This document shows, piece by piece, positions 25,944 to 34,615 of a stretch of 64,000 bases of DNA. Source of the stretch: CAYJAY01 sp964370715 (GTDB lineage Bacteria; Bacillota; Clostridia; Oscillospirales; Ruminococcaceae); the NCBI GenBank assembly GCA_964370715.1, contig CAYJKJ010000008.1, forward strand, positions 35,875 to 99,874. The letters are read 5' to 3'. How positions within the stretch are numbered: position 1 is the stretch's first letter; the number at the start of each line of letters is the position of its first letter. A model generated the notes under the pieces. It did not search any database, was not told the DNA's origin, and worked only from the letters and a program-made list of their open reading frames with translations. A program made the translations under genes and the position numbers.

Positions 25944-28811
25944 TTATGCTTTTTTATAGATTAGCCTTCCGTCGTCTTGTTGTTCGCTTTGGTCGTCATC
26001 GCTTTTCTTTTTCTTTCTGAAAAACTGCATAACTATTTGAATAACAGCTACCGCAGCAAAGATTATGCTGTATCGATCAAAGAATATCATCGGAAGCCTC
26101 ATGTCTTGGGTGAGAATAAACAGTAGTAGGTTAAATACGAATGCTAAAGCTACTCCTAACATAACGAGCTTTCTTTTTTTGCCTTTTTCGTCTTGTTGCT
26201 CGTCGTCTTGTTCGGTTTGTGCGTTGGGGTTTGTGCTGTATTGTTCATATTCAAGCTCACGTTCGTTTTTAACTTTTCTGCCGGTGCGTATAGCATATAC
26301 AACTATTCCGACAAGGGTTAGAAGCGTCATCAACAGATCAAACAAACTCCATGCCGCAGCGTTAAACAGACCATTTGCCGCAAACGGAACGCCGGTGTCG
26401 CCGATTAATGATGTTAGAAAATCGTCATCTTGTTGTTCCGTCTCGCTTGGTGTTACCGATGCCGGGGCTACCGGTGTTGTTGGAGGGGTTGCCGGAGTTG
26501 TCGGTGGGGTTACCGGCGTTGTTGGAGGAGTTGGTGGTGTTGTCGGTGGGGTTGCCGGCGCTGGTGTTGGGGTCGGTGTTGGCGTCGGCGTCGGTATGGG
26601 TATTACCGGTGTTGTCGGTGGTGGTGTGGGTACTGTCGGTGGCGTTGTCGGTGGCGGTGTGGGTACTACCGGCGCCGGGGTGATTGTGAAGATGCCCCTG
26701 TTTTCCGTTATAACATAGTTTGGGTTTTGTTTGTTTAAATTAGCTAAGTTGGTTGCATAAATAGGATAATTGACATTAGCGGTTTCTCCCGATTGGCGTG
26801 CTAACGTCGGTGTTCCTTGCAGATCCACCCCTGAGTTTGCTATAGCGTTTTGCACAGCTGTGGATTTGATATAATCCGCCGATAACCCCGGTTCAGAATG
26901 GGTTGCTTGTTTTTGTTGATTGTTCACCTGAAGAGTTACCGGCAACGGGTTAATCGTTGAATAAACCGTTTTTGTTGTTGTCATCCCGTTATATGTTGCG
27001 GTTATCGTTATCTCGTATGGTATAACGTTGTCGCTAGCATCTCGGCTAACATTGGTTTCTGCAGGGCCTGTCGTCGCTGTAGAAGGGTAGGTAGACCCGG
27101 ATGCTTTATCAACAGAAATTGTTACATTGTTTGCGGTTACCTCTGCGCCGTTAAATTTAATAACAAATTTTTTGCCGTTTACTTCTTTTAGCAATTCTTG
27201 CGGTTGCCCGTTGTAGTTTGTCGTTATACCTTCGGCTTCAATCGTGAGTTGGTCTTGATATAAAAAGAACTCAACGGTTTCTTTTTGACCGTCGGTTGCT
27301 AATGTGACGGTTTTAGAGCTTGGAGTAAATGCCTTGTAGTTAGTAAAAATCGGATTGCTTGCCAAATCTGCATTAATCGGATACGATTTGCCGGTAATGA
27401 GATTCGCCATGTCATTTTTATGTAGTAATGCATCATCTTTACCAACTGCTTGTGTTCCGTCGGCTTTGAGATAGATATAGTTGCCGGATGGATCTTTGGT
27501 TGGAGAAACTCTGTAGTATCTAACCTCGATCAATCCTGAACCGACAGGAAGAATTGGGGAAACCATAGCTTTGGTATCGGTACCCCCGCTAGGTTTACTA
27601 TAGTCTAATGTTGCATCGCCGTGATTGGTTGGGTAATTATCTGTGACAGATGCGTAGCTGTTTTTCAAAACAACCGGTATCTTTACCCTTTTTGTGGTTT
27701 TTGTTAAGTTTCCAAGATTAACTGTTATTATCGGTTTTTCTGTAGCTTTAAATGAATCCGGTATGTCGCCGCCTTCAATCGTTTCCGAAGTTGATCCGTT
27801 TGATATCTTTATCGTCTCGCCATTGCCGAGTATAGAGGTTTCTTTTCCATGTTCATCGACCTCTACAATCTCGATGTTTTTATCAGTATCAAGATAGAAA
27901 TATTCCGAAATTGTGTCGGTTAAAACTGCGTTGGTTGCCAGAATGGTAACCTCTTTACCTATTCTTTTAAGCACTTCATCGAGGTTAGATATATCATTAA
28001 CCATAATAGGAGAAAGCCCGGGAGAGATTATTCTTTGAAGCGCAGGCAACGAAGATCCCGGTACACCGATTGTGTGGATAGTTGCGCCGTATGTATTTAT
28101 TAAACTGGTAGCTTGATCAATCCCGCTCATAGAATTCCCTGTGATTGTCTGTGTAGGTGCACCATCCGAAATAAAGATTACGTGTAGCGGTTTTGTGCTG
28201 TTTCGATTTTGGGCAAACTCTATCGCTTTTTGCAACGCTACTACGTAGTTTGTAGCACCTTCATATCCATCACCTATTGAAGTTCCGTTATGTATGTGAT
28301 AGTCGCTAGTATATATTATTTGGTTTTTAATTGGTTCTGTTATTGCTTTTGGATCTTGCGTAAAGTTAATCGAACCGTCCGTCTTGGTATAAAACGGAAC
28401 ATAAGCAACCCTGTTTCCGGTGCCGGCCGGCAAAAGCGCATCAACTAACTCAACGGCAGCATCCCTTGCATATTCCCAACGTGTTTTTCCATTAACTTTA
28501 TGTTTATCTTGAAACATTGTTCCCGATCTATCCACAACCAGAATAATATCGGAATCGGTTGGTATCGGCTCTCCTTTAAAGTCGAACGTTATCGTTGCCT
28601 CTCTTGCGCTATAGCTCGTCCAATTCGCATCTTTAATCGCCGAAACATCCCCCGGTTGTATCGTTGCGGTTGCCGTTCCGCTAGCGGCAATCGCCATTCC
28701 ACTGAACATCGACACGATAAGTGTTATTACAAGCGCCAAAGAAACTATTTTGCCTAAAGCTCCGTGTTTTGTGTTGCGTTTGGTTTTGTTCCCCTTTTCT
28801 TTGCTCCGCAT
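25944..28811 (-). CDS. Large von Willebrand factor A domain surface protein
   Basis: The 955-residue protein has a basic signal peptide ending near AIAASG (about residue 44), then a vWA domain (about 85-290) with MIDAS residues in VDRSGTM (Asp94, Ser96, Thr98) and FISDGAPT. Mixed beta domains follow, including an MBG-like repeat before residue 700. Next come a Pro/Thr-rich spacer of about 70 residues (plus-strand 26460-26680), a membrane helix, a charged stretch and a final pair of helices with a Lys-rich tail. It is therefore anchored by membrane helices, not an LPXTG sortase signal. It probably mediates metal-dependent adhesion. GAGGTGAAGG precedes the start. Confidence 0.88.
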   Translation of the reverse strand: MRSKEKGNKTKRNTKHGALGKIVSLALVITLIVSMFSGMAIAASGTATATIQPGDVSAIKDANWTSYSAREATITFDFKGEPIPTDSDIILVVDRSGTMFQDKHKVNGKTRWEYARDAAVELVDALLPAGTGNRVAYVPFYTKTDGSINFTQDPKAITEPIKNQIIYTSDYHIHNGTSIGDGYEGATNYVVALQKAIEFAQNRNSTKPLHVIFISDGAPTQTITGNSMSGIDQATSLINTYGATIHTIGVPGSSLPALQRIISPGLSPIMVNDISNLDEVLKRIGKEVTILATNAVLTDTISEYFYLDTDKNIEIVEVDEHGKETSILGNGETIKISNGSTSETIEGGDIPDSFKATEKPIITVNLGNLTKTTKRVKIPVVLKNSYASVTDNYPTNHGDATLDYSKPSGGTDTKAMVSPILPVGSGLIEVRYYRVSPTKDPSGNYIYLKADGTQAVGKDDALLHKNDMANLITGKSYPINADLASNPIFTNYKAFTPSSKTVTLATDGQKETVEFFLYQDQLTIEAEGITTNYNGQPQELLKEVNGKKFVIKFNGAEVTANNVTISVDKASGSTYPSTATTGPAETNVSRDASDNVIPYEITITATYNGMTTTKTVYSTINPLPVTLQVNNQQKQATHSEPGLSADYIKSTAVQNAIANSGVDLQGTPTLARQSGETANVNYPIYATNLANLNKQNPNYVITENRGIFTITPAPVVPTPPPTTPPTVPTPPPTTPVIPIPTPTPTPTPTPAPATPPTTPPTPPTTPVTPPTTPATPPTTPVAPASVTPSETEQQDDDFLTSLIGDTGVPFAANGLFNAAAWSLFDLLMTLLTLVGIVVYAIRTGRKVKNERELEYEQYSTNPNAQTEQDDEQQDEKGKKRKLVMLGVALAFVFNLLLFILTQDMRLPMIFFDRYSIIFAAVAVIQIVMQFFRKKKKSDDDQSEQQDDGRLIYKKA
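26460..26680 (-). repeat. Proline/threonine codon repeat within the vWA gene
   Basis: On the minus strand this is an array of CCN and ACN codons in irregular 2-4 codon units (PTTPPT, PTPTPT and similar). It encodes the extended spacer between the surface domains and the membrane anchor and is likely length-variable by replication slippage. Confidence 0.75.
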
Positions 28812-28935
28812 TTTCCTTCACCTCATTAATAATTAGTTGCTCCTACTAGAAAATCGCCGGATCGCCATTCGGTTGTACTCACCTTTGTGTTAAATACACA
28901 AAAATAGTGCAACCAATCGCTTTTAATTCACCATT
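28812..28935 (-). other. Structured 5' leader of the vWA gene
   Basis: The transcript leader is about 125 nt. It can fold into an outer stem GGTTGTACT with AGTGCAACC (plus 28871-28879 and 28906-28914) and an inner stem TTTGTGT with ACACAAA around a 5-nt loop. It matches no riboswitch class I know, and no c-di-GMP aptamer consensus is visible. Confidence 0.45.
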
Positions 28936-28941
28936 TTCATC

Positions 28942-28979
28942 ATTGTACTATAGGTGAGATTAAAAAGCAATAGTTCTTT
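28942..28979 (-). promoter_or_regulatory. Promoter of the vWA gene
   Basis: On the minus strand TTGCTT (28965-28970) and TACAAT (28942-28947) have a 17-bp spacer. AAAGAACTATTG (28968-28979) overlaps the -35 and is identical to the element at the prepilin promoter. Confidence 0.65.
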
Positions 28980-29208
28980 ACAAAATTATGAACAAAAATA
29001 TAACATTTTTCGATAAAACAATCGACAAAAAGGGAAATATTGGTTTTAACAATATTTTTTTATTTTTTTAGTTAATTTTTACAAAACATTTTTTGTAATA
29101 CGGTGCGTGTGATAATTTAACATTGTTAAACGCAATTAAAACTATAAAATATTAATAAAATTTTTTTTACAAACTCAGTGCATCCAAAAAACAAGCTGTG
29201 TTTTGCGC

Positions 29209-29268
29209 AAAGCAAATCGCCTTATTAAGTATTCGCACTTGCGTATATTTAATAAGGCGATTTGCTTT
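29209..29268. terminator. 20-bp perfect inverted repeat in the vWA-ptsI gap
   Basis: AAAGCAAATCGCCTTATTAA (29209-29228) and its exact complement (29249-29268) flank a 20-nt loop. It lies between the end of ptsI and the vWA promoter in a 560-base stretch (28980-29534) with no gene. It may act as a bidirectional terminator or be a small mobile-repeat relic. Confidence 0.5.
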
Positions 29269-29460
29269 AAAGAAGATAGCAAAAACATAACGTGAGAGCA
29301 AAGATAAGCTGGAAACAAAGCAAATGTTACAATTGTTAATAAAAGCTTGTTTTTGGTTTATTATACCTGTGTTTTGGCCGAGGTTAGTTTCTGTTCAAAA
29401 GGGCAGTAGCAAAAACCAAAACAGGCGTCGACAATGCATTTAGCAAAATCAAAACAACTA

Positions 29461-29489
29461 AAAAAGAGCAGACGAATTATCATCTGCTC
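29461..29489 (-). terminator. Terminator of ptsI
   Basis: On the minus strand, GAGCAGA and TCTGCTC (29483-29489 and 29466-29472 in plus coordinates) form a 7-bp stem followed by five T residues, 45 bases after the ptsI stop. Confidence 0.75.
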
Positions 29490-29534
29490 AAGTACCATCT
29501 AATTTTAAATTGTAGTTAACTTGTTTCAACGCCG

Positions 29535-31154
29535 CTACGGCAACTCGTTTATTAATCGCTTTGTTTCAAGAACATACCCCGGGAAAACCGAAAGCTCATC
29601 ATATCCGAGTTCTACGAAATATTTGGCGAGAAACGCTCCGCCGGCAAACTTTCCGCAAGCAGAAACCTTTATGTTGTTGTCGTGGGCGGCTCTTACGATG
29701 TTGGCTAGAAGAATCTTTATCGCCGGGTGGGTTGGCGTGTAGTATTTTTCCATAAGCGGGTTTTGTCTATCCGCCGCCAATGTGTATTGAACAAGGTCGT
29801 TTGTTCCGACCGAAAAGAAATCGCAATTTTTTGCCAAATCATCCGCTATGATAGCGGCGGCAGGGGTTTCGATCATAACCCCTATAGGTGGGCGTTTATA
29901 GCTAATGCGCTCGTTTTCAAGATCAAACGCTATCTCATCGATTAGCTTTTTAACTGCCGAAAGTTCGCTTAAAGCGGTTACCATCGGAATAAGTATCGAA
30001 ACTTCGCCAAACACAGAGGCTCTTAGAATTGCCCGTAGATGCGTTTTGAATGACTCTCTGTATTCAAGGCACATTCGAACGCCTCGAAGACCCAAAGAGG
30101 GGTTAACCTCCGGAATATAGTTGTCAAACCTTAATCGCTTATCTGCTCCAAGGTCGGGGGTTCTGATGACAACTCTTTTTTCTTTCATCGCAACGATTAC
30201 TTTTTTAAACTCATCAAAAAGCTGTTGTTCGGTTGGCATAATCTCGCTGTCGATATACATGAATTCCGTTCTGAAAAGACCTATGCTATCAGCTCCGTTT
30301 TCCAAAACCGCTTGAACATCGTCTGCTCCCGAGATGTTGGCGGAAACAACAACTTTTTTTCCGCTTTTTGTAACGCATTTTCTGTCTTTAAACTTTTTTA
30401 GCCTTGTTCGTTGCATAATCAAATTATGCTGTTTTTGCCCGATGCATTGAACGGTAGCTTCGGGTGGATCGATAAAAACCTCCCCCGAAAATCCATCAAG
30501 CGCCATGACAACATCTTTTATCAACTCGTTTTTCGGAAGCTCGGTTTGATATAAGTATGGGATGTTCATGATGCCGGCTAATATAGCGGTGTGTGAGGTT
30601 GAACTGCCCTCCCTTGTTACAAAGCCGGCTACATTTTCTTTGCTTAATCTGACAGCCTCGCTAGGGGTTAAATCGGTTGCGACAACGATGACGGGCGACG
30701 TTATGTCGAATGGTTTAATCGCATTTCCGCTTTGAATTCCGACAAGGCGTTTTGCGATATCTTTAACATCCATTACCCTTGCTCTAAAATATTCGTCTTC
30801 CATGTTTAAGAAATAATCGCAAAATTCTTCATAACATTGTCTTGTAGCAAATTCTGCCGTTGTCTTTTCGGTCTCGATATATTTTTCAACCGTTTGGTCA
30901 AATTCGATATCATGGAGCATGAGCTGTTGAGCTTTGATTATGCGAGCATCTTTTTCGCCAAACTCAACTAAAATGCTGGAATACAGGCTCTCGAGTTGTT
31001 GTTCCGCAATTTCTTTTGAGAGATAATATTTTTCGATCTGTTCTTTGCTGTTCTCGACATACTTTTTTTCAACATGAGGTTCCATGTTTTCGAACACAAA
31101 GCAACGAGCGAGCGCAAATCCACTGTTAGCAACTTTTCCGGTATAACTCGACAT
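29535..31154 (-). CDS. ptsI: Phosphoenolpyruvate-protein phosphotransferase (PTS enzyme I)
   Basis: The 539-residue cytoplasmic enzyme takes phosphate from PEP and passes it to HPr. The phospho-accepting His188 lies in GSSTSHTAILA. The PEP-binding barrel shows EFMYIDSEIMPTE and VGTNDLVQYTLAADR, and the catalytic Cys is in SACGKFAG. Two motifs deviate from the common form: CGK for CGE, and RTPDLGADK for RTLDIGGDK. Length is slightly under the usual 570. No ptsH or sugar-specific component is adjacent, which is unusual. GGAGG precedes the start, and the gene has its own promoter and terminator. Confidence 0.92.
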   Translation of the reverse strand: MSSYTGKVANSGFALARCFVFENMEPHVEKKYVENSKEQIEKYYLSKEIAEQQLESLYSSILVEFGEKDARIIKAQQLMLHDIEFDQTVEKYIETEKTTAEFATRQCYEEFCDYFLNMEDEYFRARVMDVKDIAKRLVGIQSGNAIKPFDITSPVIVVATDLTPSEAVRLSKENVAGFVTREGSSTSHTAILAGIMNIPYLYQTELPKNELIKDVVMALDGFSGEVFIDPPEATVQCIGQKQHNLIMQRTRLKKFKDRKCVTKSGKKVVVSANISGADDVQAVLENGADSIGLFRTEFMYIDSEIMPTEQQLFDEFKKVIVAMKEKRVVIRTPDLGADKRLRFDNYIPEVNPSLGLRGVRMCLEYRESFKTHLRAILRASVFGEVSILIPMVTALSELSAVKKLIDEIAFDLENERISYKRPPIGVMIETPAAAIIADDLAKNCDFFSVGTNDLVQYTLAADRQNPLMEKYYTPTHPAIKILLANIVRAAHDNNIKVSACGKFAGGAFLAKYFVELGYDELSVFPGYVLETKRLINELP

Positions 31155-31276
31155 AACATAAAACCTCCAAACAGACTATTAAATTTTTTGAACGAGCGAA
31201 CGAATTGTACAACATGAAACATACAGATATTTCCACAATATGGATTATGTTTCAAAATAATACTTATATTTTAAGC

Positions 31277-31305
31277 ATAATAGCAAATTAAACACAAAAT
31301 GTCAA
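31277..31305 (-). promoter_or_regulatory. Promoter of ptsI
   Basis: On the minus strand TTGACA (31300-31305) and TATTAT (31277-31282) have a 17-bp spacer, giving a leader of about 115 nt. Confidence 0.8.
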
Positions 31306-31401
31306 TGGTTGTTTGTGCAAATGTAACACGTTTTATATTTTGCACAAAATTATTCATACATTTTTATTTATAATGTTATCTATTTTATTTTATTAATATG
31401 G

Positions 31402-31407
31402 TATAAT
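31402..31407 (+). promoter_or_regulatory. Probable -10 element before the lipase gene
   Basis: TATAAT stands about 150 bases before the lipase start with no good -35 at 16-18 bp. The 31408-31559 leader shows no clear structure. Apart from this and the ptsI promoter I see nothing in the 31155-31559 gap. Confidence 0.4.
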
Positions 31408-31559
31408 TAAGGTGATATAAATTGTGTTAAAAACAAGGTGTTTAAAATTGGAATTTTCAAACGCTGGATTTTGTGATTTCGAGCAAAAGAGTTGTTGGAG
31501 TTTGTTGGGAAAATTAGAGGGTTCAACAAAACTTAAATTAAGAAAGGGCGGTCAACAAT

Positions 31560-32507
31560 ATGGAACTAACGGCAAACAAAAAAGAGAATTTTTTTAAAAG
31601 CGTTGACGGAAAAACAGATATATATTACTATGCGGTAGAGCCAAACAAAAAACCAAAAGCAGTTGTGCAATTTCTACACGGAATGGCAGAACACAGCGAA
31701 AGATACCTTGATTTTGCAAACTATCTTGTAAAAAATGATATAGCCTTTTTTATTTCGGATCATCTGGGGCATGGGAAGAGCATAGTTTCGGAAGATTGCC
31801 TTGGTTTTTTTGCGGAACAAAACGGTTGGCAAAGCCTTGTTGAAGATGCAAAAGCGCTCAGCGATATTATAAAACAACAGTATAGCGATATCCCGTTTAT
31901 TATAGCGGGACACAGCATGGGGTCTTTCGTGTGCAGAGCGTATGTTTCGATGTATGGCGAAGGAATCGACGGAGCGGTCTTTATCGGAACCGGCAACGCC
32001 ACCCCTATTGCGAAAGTCGGGGTCTATATCGGGAAGTTGTTCTCTATGTTTAAAGGGAAAAAAGGCAAAAGCCCCCTTATGCAAAATCTTTCGTTTGGTT
32101 CATATAACGAAAGAATAGAAAACCCAAAATCCAAAAATGATTGGCTGGCAAGAGATCCAAAGGTTGTTGAACTTTATGACAACGATCCGCTTTGCGGATA
32201 TGATTTTTCGGTGTCGGGTTTTTCTGATGTTGCAAATATGATGGGGTTTGTGTCGTCTGAAAATTGGGCAAACTCCGTTTCGAAACAACTTCCGATATTT
32301 TTGCAAGCGGGTGAGATGGATCCGGTTGGAGGATATGGAAAAGATATCGTTACGGTGTATGAAATGCTTAAAAATAGTGGTGTTGAAAATGTTTGCTACA
32401 AGCTATATAAAGAGGATCGCCACGAAATTTTAAACGAACTCGATAAACAGCAAGTGTGGCAAGATTTCTTGAACTTTATAACTAAAGAGGTGCTAAAAGA
32501 TGGGTAG
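31560..32507 (+). CDS. Alpha/beta hydrolase, monoacylglycerol-lipase-like (serine aminopeptidase S33 fold)
   Basis: The 315-residue cytoplasmic protein has an oxyanion region VQFLHGMAEHSERY, the nucleophile elbow AGHSMGS (Ser about 121), an acid in AGEMDPVGGYG and the catalytic His in KEDRHEIL. This is the layout of bacterial monoacylglycerol lipases and lysophospholipases. The stop codon overlaps the start of glycerol kinase by eight bases, so the likely product, glycerol, would be phosphorylated by a co-translated enzyme. AAGAAAGGGCGG precedes the ATG. Confidence 0.87.
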   Translation: MELTANKKENFFKSVDGKTDIYYYAVEPNKKPKAVVQFLHGMAEHSERYLDFANYLVKNDIAFFISDHLGHGKSIVSEDCLGFFAEQNGWQSLVEDAKALSDIIKQQYSDIPFIIAGHSMGSFVCRAYVSMYGEGIDGAVFIGTGNATPIAKVGVYIGKLFSMFKGKKGKSPLMQNLSFGSYNERIENPKSKNDWLARDPKVVELYDNDPLCGYDFSVSGFSDVANMMGFVSSENWANSVSKQLPIFLQAGEMDPVGGYGKDIVTVYEMLKNSGVENVCYKLYKEDRHEILNELDKQQVWQDFLNFITKEVLKDG

Positions 32508-33987
32508 ATATATCGTGGCTCTCGACCAGGGAACAACGAGTTCTAGGGCGATAATATTCGATAAGCAACAAAACATTCTAGAAGTTGCGCAAAAGGATTT
32601 TAGACAGATCTATCCGAAACCCGGATATGTTGAGCATGATGCTAGCGAAATTGCAACATCGCAGTATGTCGTTATGGTTGAAGCTATCGAAAAAAGCGGA
32701 ATTTCGCCTTCTGAAATTGCGGCTATCGGCATAACCAACCAAAGGGAAACGACGATTGTTTGGGATAAAAACACCGGGCTTCCGGTTTATAATGCAATAG
32801 TTTGGCAATGCCGAAGAACCGCCGACATCTGCGAAGAGCTTAGAGAAAAAGGGCTTGAAGAAACGATTAAACAAAAAACCGGTCTTGTTCTAGACGCTTA
32901 TTTTTCCGCAACAAAGATAAAATGGATTTTAGACAACGTTCCAAACGCTAGGGAAAAAGCGGAAAATGGGGAGCTTCTTTTTGGAACGGTAGACACATAT
33001 CTTTTGTGGAAACTGACCGACCGAAAGGTTCATGCAACCGATCATACAAACGCTTCGAGAACGATGATCTATAACATAAACACCCTAGAATGGGATAGGG
33101 ATCTTTGCGAACAACTTTCGATTCCGATGTCGATGTTGCCGAAAGTTTGCCCTTCGAGCCATGTTTATGGATATGTTAAGATTAAAGACGTTGATGTTCC
33201 GATAGCTTCGGTTGTTGGGGATCAACAAGCGGCGCTTTTTGGCCAAACGTGTTTTGAAAAAGGTGAATGCAAAAATACATACGGAACGGGTTGTTTCCTT
33301 TTGATGAATATGGGGGAGACTAGAGCAAAAGACCCAAAAGGTTTGCTCACCACCCTTGCGGCGTCCACCGACGACAAACCGCAGTATGTTTTGGAGGGAA
33401 GCGTTTTTGTTGGCGGCGCGGTTGTTCAATGGCTTCGAGATGAACTAAAGTTTATTGAAGATTCCAAACAATCGGGCGAGATAGCGGCTTCGCTCGACGA
33501 CAATGGCGGAGTGTATCTCGTGCCGGCATTTACGGGCCTTGGCGCCCCTCATTGGGATATGTATGCTAGAGGTAGCATCTTTGGGCTAACAAGGGGAAGC
33601 CGCCCCGAGCATATCGTTAGAGCGGCGGTTGAATCGACCGCATACCAAACGGCGGATCTTTTGTGGGAGGTCGAACAGGTTGCGAACACCAAGATAACGG
33701 AACTCAACGTCGACGGCGGAGCGTGTCGAGATAGATTTCTTATGCAGTTCCAATCCGACATATTGGGTATACCGCTAAGGCGCCCGATTATAAGAGAGAC
33801 TACCGCTTTGGGAGCGGCGTATCTTGCCGGGCTTGCTGTTGGATTTTGGAAAGACAAACAAGAGATTAAAAAACTTTGGTCTATCGATAAGGTTTTTGAA
33901 CCAAAAATGCAGGATGATAAAAAAGAGAAATATATAAGGAATTGGAGAAAAGCGGTTGAAAGTTGCAAAAGCTTTCATGCTGAATAA
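32500..33987 (+). CDS. glpK: Glycerol kinase
   Basis: The 495-residue FGGY-family kinase converts glycerol and ATP to glycerol 3-phosphate. Visible family marks are DQGTTSSRAIIFD at the N-terminal ATP site, GITNQRETTIVWD, the NTYGTGCFLLMN segment and TGLGAPHWDMYARGSIFGLTRG in the C-terminal half. Length is standard. AGAGGTG precedes the ATG inside the end of the lipase gene. No glycerol facilitator or glycerol-3-phosphate dehydrogenase is nearby, so substrate probably comes from the lipase. Confidence 0.97.
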   Translation: MGRYIVALDQGTTSSRAIIFDKQQNILEVAQKDFRQIYPKPGYVEHDASEIATSQYVVMVEAIEKSGISPSEIAAIGITNQRETTIVWDKNTGLPVYNAIVWQCRRTADICEELREKGLEETIKQKTGLVLDAYFSATKIKWILDNVPNAREKAENGELLFGTVDTYLLWKLTDRKVHATDHTNASRTMIYNINTLEWDRDLCEQLSIPMSMLPKVCPSSHVYGYVKIKDVDVPIASVVGDQQAALFGQTCFEKGECKNTYGTGCFLLMNMGETRAKDPKGLLTTLAASTDDKPQYVLEGSVFVGGAVVQWLRDELKFIEDSKQSGEIAASLDDNGGVYLVPAFTGLGAPHWDMYARGSIFGLTRGSRPEHIVRAAVESTAYQTADLLWEVEQVANTKITELNVDGGACRDRFLMQFQSDILGIPLRRPIIRETTALGAAYLAGLAVGFWKDKQEIKKLWSIDKVFEPKMQDDKKEKYIRNWRKAVESCKSFHAE

Positions 33988-33996
33988 AGGGAAAAA

Positions 33997-34431
33997 ATGA
34001 TTATTTTAAATGGTGCTATAATATTTTTTATAGTAGCTGAACTTTTAAATGTGTTGATACTATACTTTGCGCCCGACCTTAAGAAAGGAAACGGTGTCGC
34101 TGTTTTTAAGTTTTGGGACAAAGCAAAACAAAATCCGGATGAACAACTTTTTGCGCAATATATGGCAAACTGGGTTGCGGGATCAAAGCTTATCTTTATA
34201 GCACTTTTAGTTGTGATATTGCTTTTTGGCAACGAAGCGACAAAGCTTCTTAGTATGGTTGCTATGATATTCTCGATAGCAACATACTATTTCAAGCTCC
34301 ACCCTTTGATTAAAAAGCTAGACGATGCCGACCAACTAACAACCAAGGGTTATTCGAAGATTTTGCTGGCTATGATTACCGGGTTTATCTTGATATTCAT
34401 CGTGGCGTTGATTGTATATATTGTTTTATAA
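33997..34431 (+). CDS. Hypothetical membrane protein, four helices
   Basis: I do not recognise a family with certainty. The 144 residues contain four membrane segments (about 3-25, 58-80, 83-100, 120-143), with a charged loop after the first. It begins nine bases after glpK, so it is co-transcribed with the lipase and kinase. The position would suit an accessory membrane role in glycerol or lipid metabolism, but this is inference. The ribosome site is AAAGGGAAAA. Confidence 0.7.
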   Translation: MIILNGAIIFFIVAELLNVLILYFAPDLKKGNGVAVFKFWDKAKQNPDEQLFAQYMANWVAGSKLIFIALLVVILLFGNEATKLLSMVAMIFSIATYYFKLHPLIKKLDDADQLTTKGYSKILLAMITGFILIFIVALIVYIVL

Positions 34432-34461
34432 AAATTCGCAACATAATATATATACCATTTT

Positions 34462-34500
34462 AAGGGTTGGCGGTAGCTATAGTTACTGCTAGCCCTTGTT
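34462..34500 (+). terminator. Terminator-like hairpin after the lipase-glpK operon
   Basis: AAGGGTTGGCGGTA (34462-34475) pairs with TACTGCTAGCCCTT (34484-34497) over 14 bp with three G-T wobbles, followed by GTTATATT. Confidence 0.55.
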
Positions 34501-34615
34501 ATATTATCGATAAACAAGAGAATGTTAAACAAAAACAACGATATAATTATTTATTTTTGTTTTGATTTATATTATAATGATTTTATTAAAACAAACTATT
34601 AAAGGAGCATTTTAT

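Noticed and set aside
26460..26680. CRISPR-like or tandem repeat array
   Set aside because: The units are short codon repeats of unequal length with no spacers. They encode a proline/threonine linker.
26065..26738. Long plus-strand frames rich in Gly/Val opposite the vWA gene
   Set aside because: They are the complement of the Pro/Thr codon repeat. The minus strand carries a coherent multi-domain protein with signal peptide and ribosome site.
29209..29268. Perfect 20-bp inverted repeat as an insertion-sequence pair of ends
   Set aside because: The arms are only 20 bases apart, too close to hold an element. A hairpin is more likely.
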